This document shows positions 37,790-48,651 of a DNA stretch of 64,000 bases, in pieces. The stretch spans positions 8,108,001 through 8,172,000 of the forward strand of contig NZ_CP050440.1 in assembly GCF_011769525.1 (NCBI RefSeq), in the 5' to 3' direction. How positions within the stretch are numbered: the stretch's first letter is position 1; each line of letters opens with the position of its first letter. A model generated the notes under the pieces. It did not search any database. It was not told where the DNA came from and was given only the letters and a program-made list of their open reading frames with translations. The position numbers and the translations under genes were made by a program. This DNA is from Tolypothrix sp. PCC 7910. Lineage in GTDB: Bacteria; Cyanobacteriota; Cyanobacteriia; Cyanobacteriales; Nostocaceae.

Positions 37790-38253
37790 GATTTGTCTCC
37801 GAATCCAGATAGTGTAGAGACTTAAATTCGGAGAGACGCTTAGAGAAATCAAAACGAATAACTCAACCGAAAATAATCTTTATATCCACAAGTATAGCAC
37901 AGCATTTGAAAATTCACTCCTACGGAGTGTGATTCTCAATATATAAATTTAGAGCCCAGCAACGAAAGCTTTTATTGATAAAGATATTTTTATAAGTAAT
38001 ATAAGATTACATTTTTGGTGAATTTTTCAACATAATTATTATTTAGATTTTCAATGCTTATCGCTTTGCATTGTTGCAATACTGAAATTGGGCATGAACT
38101 GGCGATCGCCTGTAATTACAAAGAGGTGACTATATGCTAGAAAAGTGTAACTTGACTGAAGATTAGGCAAGATTTTTGTTGAGGATAGTCTCACTAGTGA
38201 GTAAATTAAAAGCCAAATTTTGCTGATATTTATTGATTAATTTTTTATAAAAT
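37790..38253. promoter_or_regulatory. Upstream region of rbp; no gene seen
   Basis: About 460 bp without a credible frame, AT-rich. Cold-regulated rbp genes usually have a long untranslated leader, and part of this region may serve as one. One HIP1-like GGCGATCGCC occurs at about 38100. Confidence 0.4.
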
Positions 38254-38278
38254 TAAGGTGGATATATTACCCACCTTA
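38254..38278 (-). terminator. Terminator of the class I aldolase gene
   Basis: TAAGGTGG and CCACCTTA form an 8-bp stem with a 9-nt loop; on the minus strand it is followed by ATTTTATAAAAAATTAAT. It lies 28 bp after the aldolase stop. Confidence 0.65.
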
Positions 38279-38305
38279 CTATTTTATTTGACTATGTTTT
38301 CAGTA

Positions 38306-39388
38306 TTAAGCTATGGTTACATCTGGTGATAAGTAAACATCTTGAATGGCGTGAAATAGTTTCACCCCTTCTTCAAATGGACGTTGAAATGCCTTCCTTC
38401 CAGAAATTAAACCAGTACCACCTGCACGTTTATTAATAACCGCAGTGCGAACTGCTTCAGCAAAATCATTTTTACCAGACGCACCACCAGAGTTAATTAA
38501 TCCTGCGCGTCCGCAGTAGCAATTCAGTACTTGGTAGCGTGTCAAGTCAATGGGGTGGTCGGTTACCAAGTCTGTGTAAATTCGCTCGTTGGTTTTACCG
38601 TAAGACTCACCTGTTGCTTTGGCTACCGCAGCATAACCATGATTATTTTCTGGTAACTTCTGCTTAATAATGTCTGCTTCGATAGTGACACCCAAATGAT
38701 TTGCTTGTCCTGTGAGGTCAGCTGCTAGATGATAGTCTTTATCTTGCTTAAAAGCGTTATTTCGCAGATAGCACCAGAGAATAGTTGCTAATCCTAATTC
38801 ATGGGCATATTTAAAAGCTTGGCTAATTTCCTGAATTTGTCGAGTTGATTGTTCAGAACCAAAATAAATTGTCGCGCCAACAGCTGCTGCACCCAAATTC
38901 CAAGCTTGTTCGACATCAGCAAACAATATCTGATCGAATTGATTGGGAAAAGTCAAAAGTTCGTTATGATTTATTTTGACTATAAAGGGTATTTTGTGAG
39001 CATATTTCCGCGAAACACTGCCTAAGACACCTAAAGTTGTAGCAACAGCATTACAACCTCCAGCTATTGCTAAACGAACAATATTTTCTGGATCAAAATA
39101 AATCGGATTAGGCGCAAACGATGCTCCGGCGGAATGTTCAATCCCTTGGTCTACTGGCAGAATTGAGAGATAGCCAGTATATGCTAAACGACCAGTAGAA
39201 TAAAGTTGCTGAAGATTACGCAATACTTGCGGATTGCGATCGCTGTTTAGCCAAACTCGATCCACAAAGTCTGGCCCCGGTAAATGCAATAAATCTTGAG
39301 AAACTTTTGCTTTATAGGTGAGCAGGTCTTCTGCTTCTTTACCTAAAAACGACTCGATAGAACTACCTGCTAAAAGCGTTGCAGTCAT
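38306..39388 (-). CDS. fbaB: Class I fructose-bisphosphate aldolase (FbaB/DhnA type)
   Basis: The 360-aa cytoplasmic enzyme cleaves fructose 1,6-bisphosphate reversibly to DHAP and glyceraldehyde 3-phosphate through a Schiff base with Lys; no metal is needed. [15 protein letters not shown], the [11 protein letters not shown] segment and C-terminal [12 protein letters not shown] and [12 protein letters not shown] (phosphate loops) identify the archaeal-type class I family. Cyanobacteria usually carry a class II enzyme as the main aldolase, so this is an accessory form. It ends at a hairpin and is monocistronic; the ATG at 39388 has AGGAATAA upstream as a weak ribosome site. Confidence 0.9.
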   Translation of the reverse strand: MTATLLAGSSIESFLGKEAEDLLTYKAKVSQDLLHLPGPDFVDRVWLNSDRNPQVLRNLQQLYSTGRLAYTGYLSILPVDQGIEHSAGASFAPNPIYFDPENIVRLAIAGGCNAVATTLGVLGSVSRKYAHKIPFIVKINHNELLTFPNQFDQILFADVEQAWNLGAAAVGATIYFGSEQSTRQIQEISQAFKYAHELGLATILWCYLRNNAFKQDKDYHLAADLTGQANHLGVTIEADIIKQKLPENNHGYAAVAKATGESYGKTNERIYTDLVTDHPIDLTRYQVLNCYCGRAGLINSGGASGKNDFAEAVRTAVINKRAGGTGLISGRKAFQRPFEEGVKLFHAIQDVYLSPDVTIA

Positions 39389-39682
39389 GATTTATTCCTC
39401 AAAAATTGAGTAAATGACCTTGCTTTTAAGATAACACTCTTATTATTTAGAACTTATTACGCAAGTGTGAATTAAATATACTTTTAATTCTAGAATTTTT
39501 CTATTTCTTAAGAGCGATCGCATCTATTTATGATATAAAGAAATTGACTTTTGGCAATAGGCCTTTAGGTATATATTCTTCGCAATAATTATTAATCGCA
39601 CATATCACCATCATCTCTGATGTACATCAATAAGGATAAAAACTTTCTATAATTTCCCCTCAGCTTTTCCCAACTCATTCAT

Positions 39683-39807
39683 TCCCCAATCCCCAGTCCC
39701 CAATCCCCAGTCCCCAATCCCCAGTCCCCAATCCCCAGTCCCCAATCCCCAGTTCCCAGTCCCCAGTCCCCAATCCCCAGTCCCGAGTTCCCCAATCCCC
39801 AATCCCC
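39683..39807. repeat. Long heptamer array touching a start codon
   Basis: About 17 units of CCCCAGT/CCCCAAT, with a few CCCGAGT variants, run to the base before the ATG of the STAND-WD40 gene. The 5' untranslated region of that gene therefore consists of repeats, and no Shine-Dalgarno sequence is visible. Confidence 0.92.
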
Positions 39808-42800
39808 ATGAATGACAACCACCCACCAGAAAATAACGATCGCACTTTGCAACAACTAGCTTGGGCGCTAGAAGCTTCTGTGGGGCAGTTTAAGCTAATT
39901 TTGGCAAAGTGCAACTATACTAACTTGCGCGATCGCCTCCTGGTGCAATTACCAAAAATCTGTCGGGTGGAAATCAGCATTTTAACTATCCAGCAAACTA
40001 ATAGAACGCTGTACAGCGCTATCCGCGAGGAATTTGGCGAAAAATTACCAGCTTGCTTAATGGTGGTGGGCTTAGAGGATGTGCAAGATTTACCGCAGAT
40101 GCTGAGTTCTGCAAATCAGGTGCGGGAAGAATTTCGCAAGCATTGTCCTTTCCCTTTGGTGCTGTGGATTAACGATGAAGTTCACAAGCAACTGATGCAA
40201 GTTGCGCCTGATTTGGAAAGTTGGGCTATCACCAGAAACTTTGCTATTTCCAAACAAGATTTAGTTGCTTTCTTACAAAAAACTGCCGATCAGTGGTTTA
40301 GGAATAACTTGTCATTGAGTTTAGCTGGATATCGCAGGTTAGAAACAGAACTCCAAGCCGCCCAGAGAGATTTGCTGGATGATACCGAATTTAACAGCTT
40401 AGAAATTCAGGCTGATATCGTATCATTGCTGGGGTTAATCAAACAAGTTAATCATCAATTAGATGCGGCATTAGAACATTATCAAACAGCGCTCACACTT
40501 TGGCAGAAAACTAATAACTTAGAACGGCAAGTTAAGATTATTGGCAATATAGCTTTGTGTTATTACCTCAAAGCTGCTAAATATTTAGATATTAATAATT
40601 ATAATTGGCAAAAAACTCAAGATTATTTACAACAATATATAGACTTACTCGCTCAAATCCAAAATCCGCAGTTAATTGCTGATGCTATCGAACAATTAGG
40701 TGATATTCTTCGTGATGTGAGGATTTGGCAGCAGTTTCAGAACTTGGCAGACCAACTAAAAAGTTTCGCCCAGCAAGCTTTAGTAATACATCAAGTCAAC
40801 AATCAACCAAGAGAATTAGCCAAAGATTATGGTTTTTTAGCCGAAGTAGCCCTTGTGCAAAAATCTTGGCAGGATGCGAATGATTTCATTCAGCAAGCAT
40901 TGCAAATTTGGTCAGCTATTCCTCATGTAGAATCGGGTTTATTCTCTGAATTACCAGAAAAATTGATTGCTGCTCATGATTTCAGCTTATATCAATTTAT
41001 CCTGGCGCTTTCTCAATATCATTTAGGGCAAATTCAAGACGCAATTACTAGCTTAGAAACTGCTAAAAAGCATACTAATCCCCTCAAAGACCTCAAACTT
41101 TATATCCAAATTCTCGATTATCTCCAACGACTTTATTTTGAACAGCAAGAATATGCCCAAGCTTATGAAATTAAACAGCAGCAGCGTTCCGTTGAGCAAC
41201 AATTTGGCTTACGGGCGTTTATTGGTGCTGGACGTTTAGGCTCAACCAAGCAAGTATTTGCAGAAACAGTCGCCTCAGCCACCTTAAAAGAAAATATTTC
41301 CCCAGAAATCGCCGCCTCTGGTCGTTTACTTGATGTCGAACGCTTAATTGAGCGCATCGGTCGCCCCGATTATAAGTTGATAGTCATTCATGGGCAATCG
41401 GGTGTAGGTAAAAGTTCCTTAATTAACGCAGGATTGGTTCCAGCTTTAAAACAAAAAGCCATCGGTATTCAAGATAACTTACCTGTTGTCATGCGTTTTT
41501 ATAGCCACTGGGAAGAAGAGTTGGGGCGAGTGATGTTTGAGGCGCTGCGGGAGAGGAGGGATGGGGAGGATCGGGGAGATGAGGGAGATGAGGGGGATGA
41601 GGGAGGGGAAAGTTTGAGTTTGGAAGTTCAAGCTTTAGCTTCAGAACAAGAAATTTCTCATTTGGAACATGAAAGGCCGAGTTCTAAACGAGAAATTTCT
41701 CATTTGGAACATGAAAGGCCGAGTTCTGAACATGACACTCCGAGTTTGGAACATGAAAGACCGAGTTCTGAACATGACACTCCGAGTTTGGAACATGAAA
41801 GACCGAGTTCTGAACATGACACTCCGAGTTTATATGCTCAAACTTCTTCCTCATCTCCCTTATCTTCCTCATCTCGTCTCAACTTACTGGCTCAATTGCG
41901 GGAAAATGAAGCAAAAAACCTCCGCACTGTGTTAATTTTTGACCAATTTGAAGAATTTTTCTTCACTTATCCTGAACCAGCGCAGAGGCGACAATTTTTT
42001 GAGTTCTTGGGAGAATGTTTTAATGTTCTCTCTGTGAAAGTAATCCTGTCGTTGCGGTTAGATTACTTGCATTATTTGCTGGAATGTAACGATTTGCCGA
42101 ATATGCAGATTATTAATAATGATATTCTCAGCAAAAATGTGCTTTATAAGTTGGGCAATTTCTCGCCTAGCGATGCGAAATCAATTATTCAGCGCTTAAC
42201 TGAGAATACTAGCTTTCGCTTAGAACCTACGTTAGTTGACCAACTAGTGCAAGATTTAGCCAGCGAACTAGGGGAAGTGCGCCCAATTGAATTACAAGTG
42301 ATAGGCGCACAATTACAGACTGAGAATATTACAACTTTGGCAGAATATCGGCAACGAGGCACCAAAGAACAACTAGTAAAGCATTATTTAAATGAAGTTG
42401 TTCATGATTGTGGTGCTGACAATCAGCAATTGGCAGATTTATTACTATATTTACTCACAGATGAGAAAGGAACTCGACCTCTGAGAACTTTGGTGGAATT
42501 AGAACGGGATTTACAAGCCTTTGTTAAGGAAGAGAATGAGACACGTAAGCAAAGAAATAGAAGGCGAAGGCTGAGAAAAAGTCAAAAATATCTCAATGAA
42601 ACTCATAATTTACCGAAGGAATCATCTCTGAGCCAAAAATTAGAGTTAGTTTTAGAAATTTTTGTGAAATCAGGCTTGGTGGTTTTGTTAAAAGAAAACC
42701 CCGCAGGGCGTTATCAACTGGTACATGACTATTTAGCCGCCTTTATCCGCCAGCAACAAGAACCGAAGCTAAAAGAGTTAATGGCGGAACTCGAAAACGA

Positions 42801-45303
42801 AAGGAAGCAAAGAAAACTAGGTGAAGCAAAGCTAAATCGCTTACTCAAACTTGCTTTAATTGTTTCCGTTACCGCAGGATTAGTCTTCGGTAGTTTGGCG
42901 ATTATCTCATGGCGATGGGCATTAGAGGCGGAAGCACAAAAAAAACAAGCGGAAATCAACGAAATTAACTCTCTGGTTAACTCCTCGGCTACTTTTTCCG
43001 CCTCTGGTCAAACCAGAGATGCGATTATTGAAGTCTTGAAAGCTGTGAAAAAACTGCAGAAATTAAATCCACCACCAGCCATTACCCAAATGCACGTTGT
43101 AGGAAGATTGCGGGAGGCTGTGTATTTACAACCCCAGAATAAATTTCAAGAACTGCAAACTCTCAGCGATCATAATAGTCCAGTCAATGGTGTCGCCTTT
43201 AGCCCAGATGGTCAACAATTAGCTTCTGGAAGTAATGACAGTACCATTAAAATCTGGGATGTCTCCACAGGTAAAGTTATACAAACTATTCCCCATCTAA
43301 GAGATGCTACGCCAACAGCAAGCTATATAGATAGCAGCTATCAAGACTCTGTTACTAGCATCGCTTTTAGTAGTGATGGCAAAAAATTAGCTTCAGGAAG
43401 TGAAGACAAGACCATCAAACTCTGGGATATTTCCAGCGGGAAACTACTGCAAACTTTTAATGGTCATAGCGGTTTAATCAAAACCATTGCTTTGAGTAGT
43501 GATGGTCAAAAATTAGCTTCTGGGAGTGAAGACAAGACCATCAAACTCTGGGATGTCACCACTGGAAAACTACTGCAAACCTTTAGCGGTCATAGCGATG
43601 TGGTTAATAGCGTCGCCTTCAGCAGTGATGGTCAAAAATTAGCTTCTGGGAGTAAGGACAAGACCATCAAACTCTGGGATATTAGCACCGGGAAAGTACT
43701 GCAAACATTTAATGGTCATAGCGATGCGGTTAATAGCGTCGCCTTCAGCAGTGATGGTCAAAAATTAGCTTCTGGAAGTGATGATAATACCATCAAACTC
43801 TGGAATTTCAACAACAGCAAAGTACCGCAAACTTTGAGCGGTCATAGCAATCCGGTGAATAGCGTTGCTTTTAGCAGGGATGGTAAGCAGCTGCTTTCTG
43901 GGAGTAACGATAAGACCATCAAACTTTGGGATGTCTCCACCGGCAAACTACTGCAAACTCTTAGCGGTCATCGGGAGGCGGTGAATAGCGTCGCCTTTAG
44001 AGGTGATGGTCAACAGTTAGTTTCTGGAAGCAACGATCACACCATCAAACTTTGGAATGTGACGATTGGGAAGGTACAGCAAACTCTTCCTTCCGACACT
44101 AACGCCAATAGCGGACATGAGGCTTGGGTCAATAGTTTCGCTTTTAGCAGTGATGGTAAACGGTTGGTTTCTGGGAGTAACGATTACGCCATCAAACTCT
44201 GGGATGTCACCACTGGTCAACTGCTGCACACATTTAGCGGTCATCGGGGGGCTGTAAATAGCGTCGCCTTGAGTAGCGATCGCAAAAAATTAGCTTCTGG
44301 AAGTGACGACAAGACGATCAAACTCTGGGATGTCAGCACTGGTCAACTCCTGCAAACCTTTCCTTCTGAAACCAACGCTAAAAATGGTCATCGCGATTGG
44401 GTCAAAAGCGTCGCCTTTAGCCCAGATGGTAAACAATTAGCTTCTGGTAGTAAAGATAAAACCATCAAAATTTGGGATGTCAACACTGGCAAAGTTCTGT
44501 ACAATTTCCGTGGGTTTTTTGTATTTTTGAATAGTGGTCATCGCGACTCTGTTAATAGCGTTACCTTTAGCCCAGATGGAAAACAGTTGGCTTCTGGGAG
44601 TAGTGACAACACCATTAAAATTTGGGATGTCACTATTGGTAAACTGCTACAAACCCTACCAGGGGAACGCTACGCCAACAGCGGTCATCTCGATTGGGTT
44701 AATACTGTTGCTTTTAGTCTAGATGGAAAACGGTTGGCTTCTGGGAGTAATGACAACACCATCAAAATTTGGGAACTCTCCACAGGTAGAGTTTTGCAAA
44801 CCCTTAACGGTCATAGCGATTTAGTTAATAGTATTGCCTTTAGCCCAGATGGGAAACAGTTGGTTTCTGGGAGTGATGACAGCACGATCAAACTCTGGGA
44901 TGTCTCCACTGGGAAAGTTCTCAAAACCATAACTAGCAACTATGGTAATTGGGTGAGAAGTGTCGCCTTTAGTCCAGATGGAAAACGGTTAGCTTCTGCA
45001 AGTACAGACAACAAAATCACTCTGTGGAATTTCAACTTAGATGAGTTGGTGAAAGATGGTTGTGGCTTGATCAATAATTACTTAATTGTGCACCCGGAAA
45101 CTTTAGCCGAACTCGACTCCTGTCAAAATCCCTCTCTGCTATTACAAGCAGCCACAGTCTTAATCATGCAAGGTGAGAAGTTAGCGCCAGTAGGCGATAC
45201 CGATGGTGCGATCGCTAAATTCCGCCAAGCCCAAAAGTGGAATGCTAATTTAAAATTTGACCCAGAAGCGAAAGCCCAAGATTTAGCCGGGAGAGGAAAA
45301 TAA
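39808..45303 (+). CDS. Giant TPR - STAND NTPase - WD40 protein
   Basis: The 1831-aa protein has a helical, TPR-like N-terminal region (about 170-500), a novel-STAND-type NTPase with P-loop GQSGVGKSS at 529-537 and Walker [12 protein letters not shown] near 708-718, a winged-helix/helical part, one membrane helix ([20 protein letters not shown], about 1013-1035) and 14 WD40 repeats (about 1111-1748), enough for two seven-bladed propellers. A linker between P-loop and Walker B (about 585-685) is encoded by dispersed repeats: GDE tripeptides and three 14-residue units [19 protein letters not shown] proteins act as ligand-triggered switches in signalling, cell death or phage defence; which one applies here is unknown. 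The start is directly after a heptamer array. A small acidic protein gene follows. Confidence 0.9.
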   Translation: MNDNHPPENNDRTLQQLAWALEASVGQFKLILAKCNYTNLRDRLLVQLPKICRVEISILTIQQTNRTLYSAIREEFGEKLPACLMVVGLEDVQDLPQMLSSANQVREEFRKHCPFPLVLWINDEVHKQLMQVAPDLESWAITRNFAISKQDLVAFLQKTADQWFRNNLSLSLAGYRRLETELQAAQRDLLDDTEFNSLEIQADIVSLLGLIKQVNHQLDAALEHYQTALTLWQKTNNLERQVKIIGNIALCYYLKAAKYLDINNYNWQKTQDYLQQYIDLLAQIQNPQLIADAIEQLGDILRDVRIWQQFQNLADQLKSFAQQALVIHQVNNQPRELAKDYGFLAEVALVQKSWQDANDFIQQALQIWSAIPHVESGLFSELPEKLIAAHDFSLYQFILALSQYHLGQIQDAITSLETAKKHTNPLKDLKLYIQILDYLQRLYFEQQEYAQAYEIKQQQRSVEQQFGLRAFIGAGRLGSTKQVFAETVASATLKENISPEIAASGRLLDVERLIERIGRPDYKLIVIHGQSGVGKSSLINAGLVPALKQKAIGIQDNLPVVMRFYSHWEEELGRVMFEALRERRDGEDRGDEGDEGDEGGESLSLEVQALASEQEISHLEHERPSSKREISHLEHERPSSEHDTPSLEHERPSSEHDTPSLEHERPSSEHDTPSLYAQTSSSSPLSSSSRLNLLAQLRENEAKNLRTVLIFDQFEEFFFTYPEPAQRRQFFEFLGECFNVLSVKVILSLRLDYLHYLLECNDLPNMQIINNDILSKNVLYKLGNFSPSDAKSIIQRLTENTSFRLEPTLVDQLVQDLASELGEVRPIELQVIGAQLQTENITTLAEYRQRGTKEQLVKHYLNEVVHDCGADNQQLADLLLYLLTDEKGTRPLRTLVELERDLQAFVKEENETRKQRNRRRRLRKSQKYLNETHNLPKESSLSQKLELVLEIFVKSGLVVLLKENPAGRYQLVHDYLAAFIRQQQEPKLKELMAELENERKQRKLGEAKLNRLLKLALIVSVTAGLVFGSLAIISWRWALEAEAQKKQAEINEINSLVNSSATFSASGQTRDAIIEVLKAVKKLQKLNPPPAITQMHVVGRLREAVYLQPQNKFQELQTLSDHNSPVNGVAFSPDGQQLASGSNDSTIKIWDVSTGKVIQTIPHLRDATPTASYIDSSYQDSVTSIAFSSDGKKLASGSEDKTIKLWDISSGKLLQTFNGHSGLIKTIALSSDGQKLASGSEDKTIKLWDVTTGKLLQTFSGHSDVVNSVAFSSDGQKLASGSKDKTIKLWDISTGKVLQTFNGHSDAVNSVAFSSDGQKLASGSDDNTIKLWNFNNSKVPQTLSGHSNPVNSVAFSRDGKQLLSGSNDKTIKLWDVSTGKLLQTLSGHREAVNSVAFRGDGQQLVSGSNDHTIKLWNVTIGKVQQTLPSDTNANSGHEAWVNSFAFSSDGKRLVSGSNDYAIKLWDVTTGQLLHTFSGHRGAVNSVALSSDRKKLASGSDDKTIKLWDVSTGQLLQTFPSETNAKNGHRDWVKSVAFSPDGKQLASGSKDKTIKIWDVNTGKVLYNFRGFFVFLNSGHRDSVNSVTFSPDGKQLASGSSDNTIKIWDVTIGKLLQTLPGERYANSGHLDWVNTVAFSLDGKRLASGSNDNTIKIWELSTGRVLQTLNGHSDLVNSIAFSPDGKQLVSGSDDSTIKLWDVSTGKVLKTITSNYGNWVRSVAFSPDGKRLASASTDNKITLWNFNLDELVKDGCGLINNYLIVHPETLAELDSCQNPSLLLQAATVLIMQGEKLAPVGDTDGAIAKFRQAQKWNANLKFDPEAKAQDLAGRGK
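41655..41832. repeat. 42-bp in-frame tandem repeat inside the STAND gene
   Basis: Three near-identical 42-bp units combine GAACATGAAAGACCGAGTTCT and GAACATGACACTCCGAGTTTG, preceded by two diverged units. The CGACACTCCGAGTTTGGAA core also occurs between genes at about 53305-53365, so an intergenic repeat has expanded inside a coding region. 42 is a multiple of 3, so the frame is kept. Confidence 0.9.
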
Positions 45304-45469
45304 TGTGGTTCGGTGACTGTTGACTGTTGACTGTCCTGGTGAATGTTAGGATGTTGAAGTAGGTGCTTGACCAAAGAAGAAAAGTATACAAGCCCATAAA
45401 TATTTATGGGAATTGTAATTGTGAAGTTTGAATTTTGAATTCCCCGCAGAGGTTGACTTCTTTTTATCG

Positions 45470-45934
45470 ATGAATAAACCATTGGATGAAGCGCTTTCGG
45501 TTGAAATTTCTCAACAGATTAAAAGCAAGGCTAAAAAAACCTTTGATAATGCTTATAAAGCAGCGCTGGCGACTGATCAAGCCCAGTATGTCCAGGGATT
45601 TTTAGTGTTCCCTGGTAAGCCATATCAACCTATTGAACACGCTTGGATTGAATTAGCAGAGTCTATTGTCGATCCCAATCTACCGTTTCTGAAAAAAGAC
45701 CCGCAGCAGCTTTACTATTTTCCAGCCGCAAGTTTTAATGTCACTGAACTCAAGGAAATTATCGAAGAATCAAAGGAAGATTATCCCGAAGATGACCCGC
45801 TACCCATCTATGGCGATGCACCTTATGAGTATTATGGTGATGTGATGTTGGGCGGTAAAAATTACTTGGATGCATATCAAGCCGCAGAAGCTAAATCCAA
45901 AGAAATTAATCAACCAAACTTTGAAAATAATTGA
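45470..45934 (+). CDS. Small acidic protein of unknown function
   Basis: From the ATG at 45470 (MNKPLDEALSVEISQQI) the protein has 154 residues. The frame continues 14 codons upstream, but that part is encoded by the TTTGAATTTTGAATTCC repeat and is not native. A region with QYVQGFLVFPGKPYQPIEHAWIEL suggests a mixed alpha/beta fold; the C-terminal half is acidic and Tyr-rich (EEDYPEDDPLPIYGDAPYEYYGD-like). No family is recognised. It lies about 165 bp after the STAND-WD40 gene on the same strand; a functional link is possible but unsupported. Confidence 0.6.
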   Translation: MNKPLDEALSVEISQQIKSKAKKTFDNAYKAALATDQAQYVQGFLVFPGKPYQPIEHAWIELAESIVDPNLPFLKKDPQQLYYFPAASFNVTELKEIIEESKEDYPEDDPLPIYGDAPYEYYGDVMLGGKNYLDAYQAAEAKSKEINQPNFENN

Positions 45935-45994
45935 CTGAATAAGTCAAAAGTTACAGAGACGCTATTAATCACGTCTGTACAAAAGTCAAAAGTA

Positions 45995-46043
45995 ATACCA
46001 ATTTGAAAAAAGAATGCGACATACTGTAGGGGCAAGGCAGTGC
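45995..46043. repeat. MITE-like half beside IS4 copy C
   Basis: ATACCAATTTG ... GAATGCGACATACTGTAGGGGCAAGGCAGTGCC, abutting the 3' end of IS4 copy C. It matches, inverted, the sequence after the 3' end of copy A (26069-26135). Confidence 0.75.
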
Positions 46044-47499
46044 CCATTGGTGTCAACTTAAGAAGATTTTGCCCAAAGTTGTTGGGTGTAAGCGTCAATC
46101 TCACGATGGCGCTTACGCCTTGTTTTGACAAATCCAAACAGCTTTTGATGTTCGACAAGATAGGTCACAACTTCATTGGCATCACCACGGAGAACAGCTT
46201 GGGAGAAATGGTATAAACTAAGGAAAACCATCTCTGTAGAAATTCGGTCTAAAGGCTGCTGAAGAGCGAGAGTGCTTCGCACACGCTTCTCTGCCAGAGG
46301 CTTTGCCAACGCGAACGCTACATCGATGCATAATTGATTGAGAACAGCATAAAAAATCCAAGTGGCAAAAATTTGGATTTGTACGCCGTTTGTATCACCC
46401 ACCCAGATATAAGCCAGACCCAAAAGCCGTTTTGTGAGCAGAAAAGCATCTTCAACACGCCAACGACGATATAATTCACATACCTGTTGGGCAGATAAGA
46501 TTTGAGGATCAAGTACGTTTGTCAGATAGTAATACCAAGTTGAACCCCATAAAACAGAAACTAAACCTACCTGGCGCTCTTCAGGATGAGAGCGATATTC
46601 CCCCATAGATATAATTTCATCACGATAGAATGGGGCATGGGTCAAACAACGAATCACTTTGTAAGAAGTTTTTTCTCGCAGTCTTGTCAAAAAAAACTTA
46701 TCAGCTTCTGTGAACGCATCAAACCAAGGAAACTTGAAAAATCCTAAATCAAAAATTAGCAATCCACCAATTGGTAGGCGTTCAAGTAATTGATCGCACC
46801 AAGTTTTATCATTGGCTTTGCTGTTTGTTGTATGCCAGGTTGTGACTGGGCGATGGGTAAACGCTTCTACCACCATCATGATTTTTCCAGTCAGTGTTTT
46901 TTCTTGTTCTTGTAGTGCTTTTAGCTTCCTTCTCAATGCTTCCAGGGTCGAACCGTCAGCGATCCAAATGGCTGTGAATCTACCACATACTAACTGCCAA
47001 TTCTCTGGAATTGCTTGATGTTTTGGTTTGGTAATGGTTGTTTGTATTACTTGCTCAAAAATTTGTGCAAATAATTCAATTGGTAGTGCTTGCAATCTTT
47101 TGGAAATTGCTTGGGCACTTACTTCGATTCGCTCCACCCATAACAATCCTTCTTGTGACAATACCCTTTGCACTTCTCTTAAGCCAGGAATCTGACGATA
47201 CACTAAACTCACAACGCTCGCCATCATCACTGGTCAAGTCAAGATTCTGTCTCGAAATTTTTTCTTGTCTTCGGTTTTATGCAACTTTAGTGGTTTAAAG
47301 TTCCTAGGAGATAGTAATGAAAATATTTCTTGCTCGATTTCCGCAATCCGCGGTGCTGGTACATGCTTTTGCTGCCGCAGATCTGGGTTTCCTGTTCGCG
47401 CTGGGCGTTTTCTACTCATGATGTATCACTAAGAACATCAATATTGATGTTCTTAGATTACATCTTATGCTTCCTTTAAGCTTAAGTTGACACCAATGG
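46044..47499 (-). mobile_element. IS4-family insertion sequence, copy C
   Basis: A 1456-bp element with the same 19-bp inverted repeats as copies A, B and D, inserted on the minus strand. It differs from copy A by only a few bases. Its 5' side joins the end of an antitoxin-like gene through a degenerate repeat; its 3' side joins a MITE-like half. Confidence 0.92.
46058..47419 (-). pseudogene. IS4-family transposase, copy C, split by an in-frame TGA
   Basis: It has the same structure as copy A: MSRKRPARTG to ILT, TGA, then MMASVVSLVYRQ in the same frame to WAKSS. The shortened YREK motif (YRRWRVEDAF) and the repeat-derived FALAKPLAEKRVRSTLA insert are present. Minor changes are V to I (QAISKRL), M to I (EQVIQTT) and P to R (APRIAEIE). 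Confidence 0.88.
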
Positions 47500-47860
47500 G
47501 CACCAGTAAGATATTGGATATGCCAAAAGATTGTGGATGCCGTGCCCCTACCCATCTGTGGCGTTCTTGTTTCACAATGCTATAACTACTCCAGAAAATG
47601 CGATCGCTTTTCTGATTTGATCGGTTAGCAAGATATTCATCGATAGTTATTGATTCGCCGTCCCTATACTCAGCGCGCACTGCTTGAACTTCTGCGAGTG
47701 TTTCTGCATCGTCTTCATACAATGCTTCTTCCGCTTCAAAAATCTGTTGCTCAATTAGTTCTTGAAGTTGACGTTTTTCTTGTAAATCAAGGGAAGATAT
47801 TGCTTCTGCTAAAGCTTCTAAAGAGAGTTGTAGTTTAACAATAGCTGGCATTGTTCTCAT
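47465..47860 (-). CDS. Antitoxin-like small protein with repeat- and IS-derived C-terminus
   Basis: From the ATG at 47860 (MRTMPAIVKLQLSLEAL; a second ATG is at 47851) the first ~85 residues form an acidic helical protein with LDLQEKRQLQELIEQQIFEAEEALYEDDAETLAEVQAV and ITIDEYLANR. This layout resembles short cyanobacterial antitoxins placed before RelE/ParE toxins, but the family is not certain. After about DRIFW the codons lie in a degenerate MITE-like repeat, and the last residues (PIGVNLSLKEA) are encoded by the left end of IS4 copy C. The native stop has been lost or bypassed, and no toxin gene follows. Confidence 0.55.
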   Translation of the reverse strand: MRTMPAIVKLQLSLEALAEAISSLDLQEKRQLQELIEQQIFEAEEALYEDDAETLAEVQAVRAEYRDGESITIDEYLANRSNQKSDRIFWSSYSIVKQERHRWVGARHPQSFGISNILLVPIGVNLSLKEA

Positions 47861-47861
47861 A

Positions 47862-47958
47862 CTAGTACACCAAGGCGTAAATATACATACCATTCCAACT
47901 CAGCGAAACGCTTACTCTGTCTTAATTTTGAATTTTGAATTCCGCCTTGCGGTACTAG
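47862..47958. repeat. 97-bp MITE, CTAGTAC...GTACTAG family, copy 2
   Basis: Same ends and interior as the copy at 36974-37084, but with two rather than four TTTTGAA units. It starts one base upstream of the antitoxin-like gene's first codon, so it has replaced or contributes that gene's promoter region. Confidence 0.8.
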
Positions 47959-48022
47959 GTGCGTTTTTTCGCATTTTGGCTCATGATGCTGATTTTAACA
48001 GTTATGTTTTTGCCAAGGCGAA

Positions 48023-48596
48023 ATGGGGTTGTCGTCTTTTCTAGAGAATAGTAGGCGATTTCTACCACCAGCCGATGTAGCATCTACACAAAATCAGCCT
48101 TGTTTACCAAAATTACCTCATCCATAGAGAACTAGATCTCATTCACAACCAACGAGATCAAGTTGTCTATCAATCAGTACTCATCCATAGAGAACTAGAT
48201 CTCATTCACAACCAACGAGATCAAGTTGTCTATCAATCAGTACTCATCCATAGAGAATTAGATCTCATTCATAACCAACGCGATCAAGTTGTCTATCAAT
48301 CAGTACTCATCCATAGAGAACTAGATCTCATTCGTAACCAACAAGTTAATTTTTTGTGCCAAGTAGCTGCACTAGGTGATGAAAAATTGCGCCGCTACAA
48401 GCTGGGCTATATTAAGGGCGATCGCTCAAGATTACGCATAATTACAGAATTAAAATCCAAAATTTTGTTAAAAAAAGCTAAAAATTTGTTATTTTTGCTG
48501 AACCAGAATACACCTATTTTGAGACAAGCTAACAGTAGCACCGCAAAGCAAAATTCAAAATTCAAAATGAATCAACGTCAGCATTTTGATTGTTGA
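48023..48596 (+). pseudogene. Frameshifted gene with four in-frame 21-aa repeats
   Basis: An ATG at 48023, with AAGG five bases upstream, opens MGLSSFLENSRRFLPPADV and runs to about QNQ. Skipping one C of CAGCCTTG (about 48097-48099) joins the frame LVYQNYLIHRELDLIHNQRDQ, which is then repeated as VVYQSVLIHRELDLIHNQRDQ to give four units. A non-repeated tail follows (NFLCQVAALGDEKLRRYKLGY ...), ending at 48596 in repeat-encoded residues. Without the shift the repeat frame has no start codon. The encoded repeat is helical and amphipathic. No family is recognised. It may be a decayed gene or depend on frameshifting. Confidence 0.45.
48099..48344. repeat. Four tandem 63-bp repeats
   Basis: Units two and three are almost identical, the first diverges in its first 21 bases, and the last is cut short. 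The unit CTCATCCATAGAGAACTAGA ... ATCAGTA is 63 bp, exactly 21 codons. It lacks the spacer structure of a CRISPR array. Confidence 0.92.
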
Positions 48597-48651
48597 GAAT
48601 AATAAATTTACGCGCTGCTGTAGTAGCAAAGTTCATCAGGAGTATATCTAT

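Noticed and set aside
44017-44257. Frames on both strands inside the WD40 region, and similar frames within transposases
   Set aside because: They recur because of the underlying repeats and are shadows of the real genes.
48099-48344. Possible CRISPR array (regular repeats)
   Set aside because: Units are contiguous 63-bp tandem repeats with no unique spacers, and they keep one reading frame.
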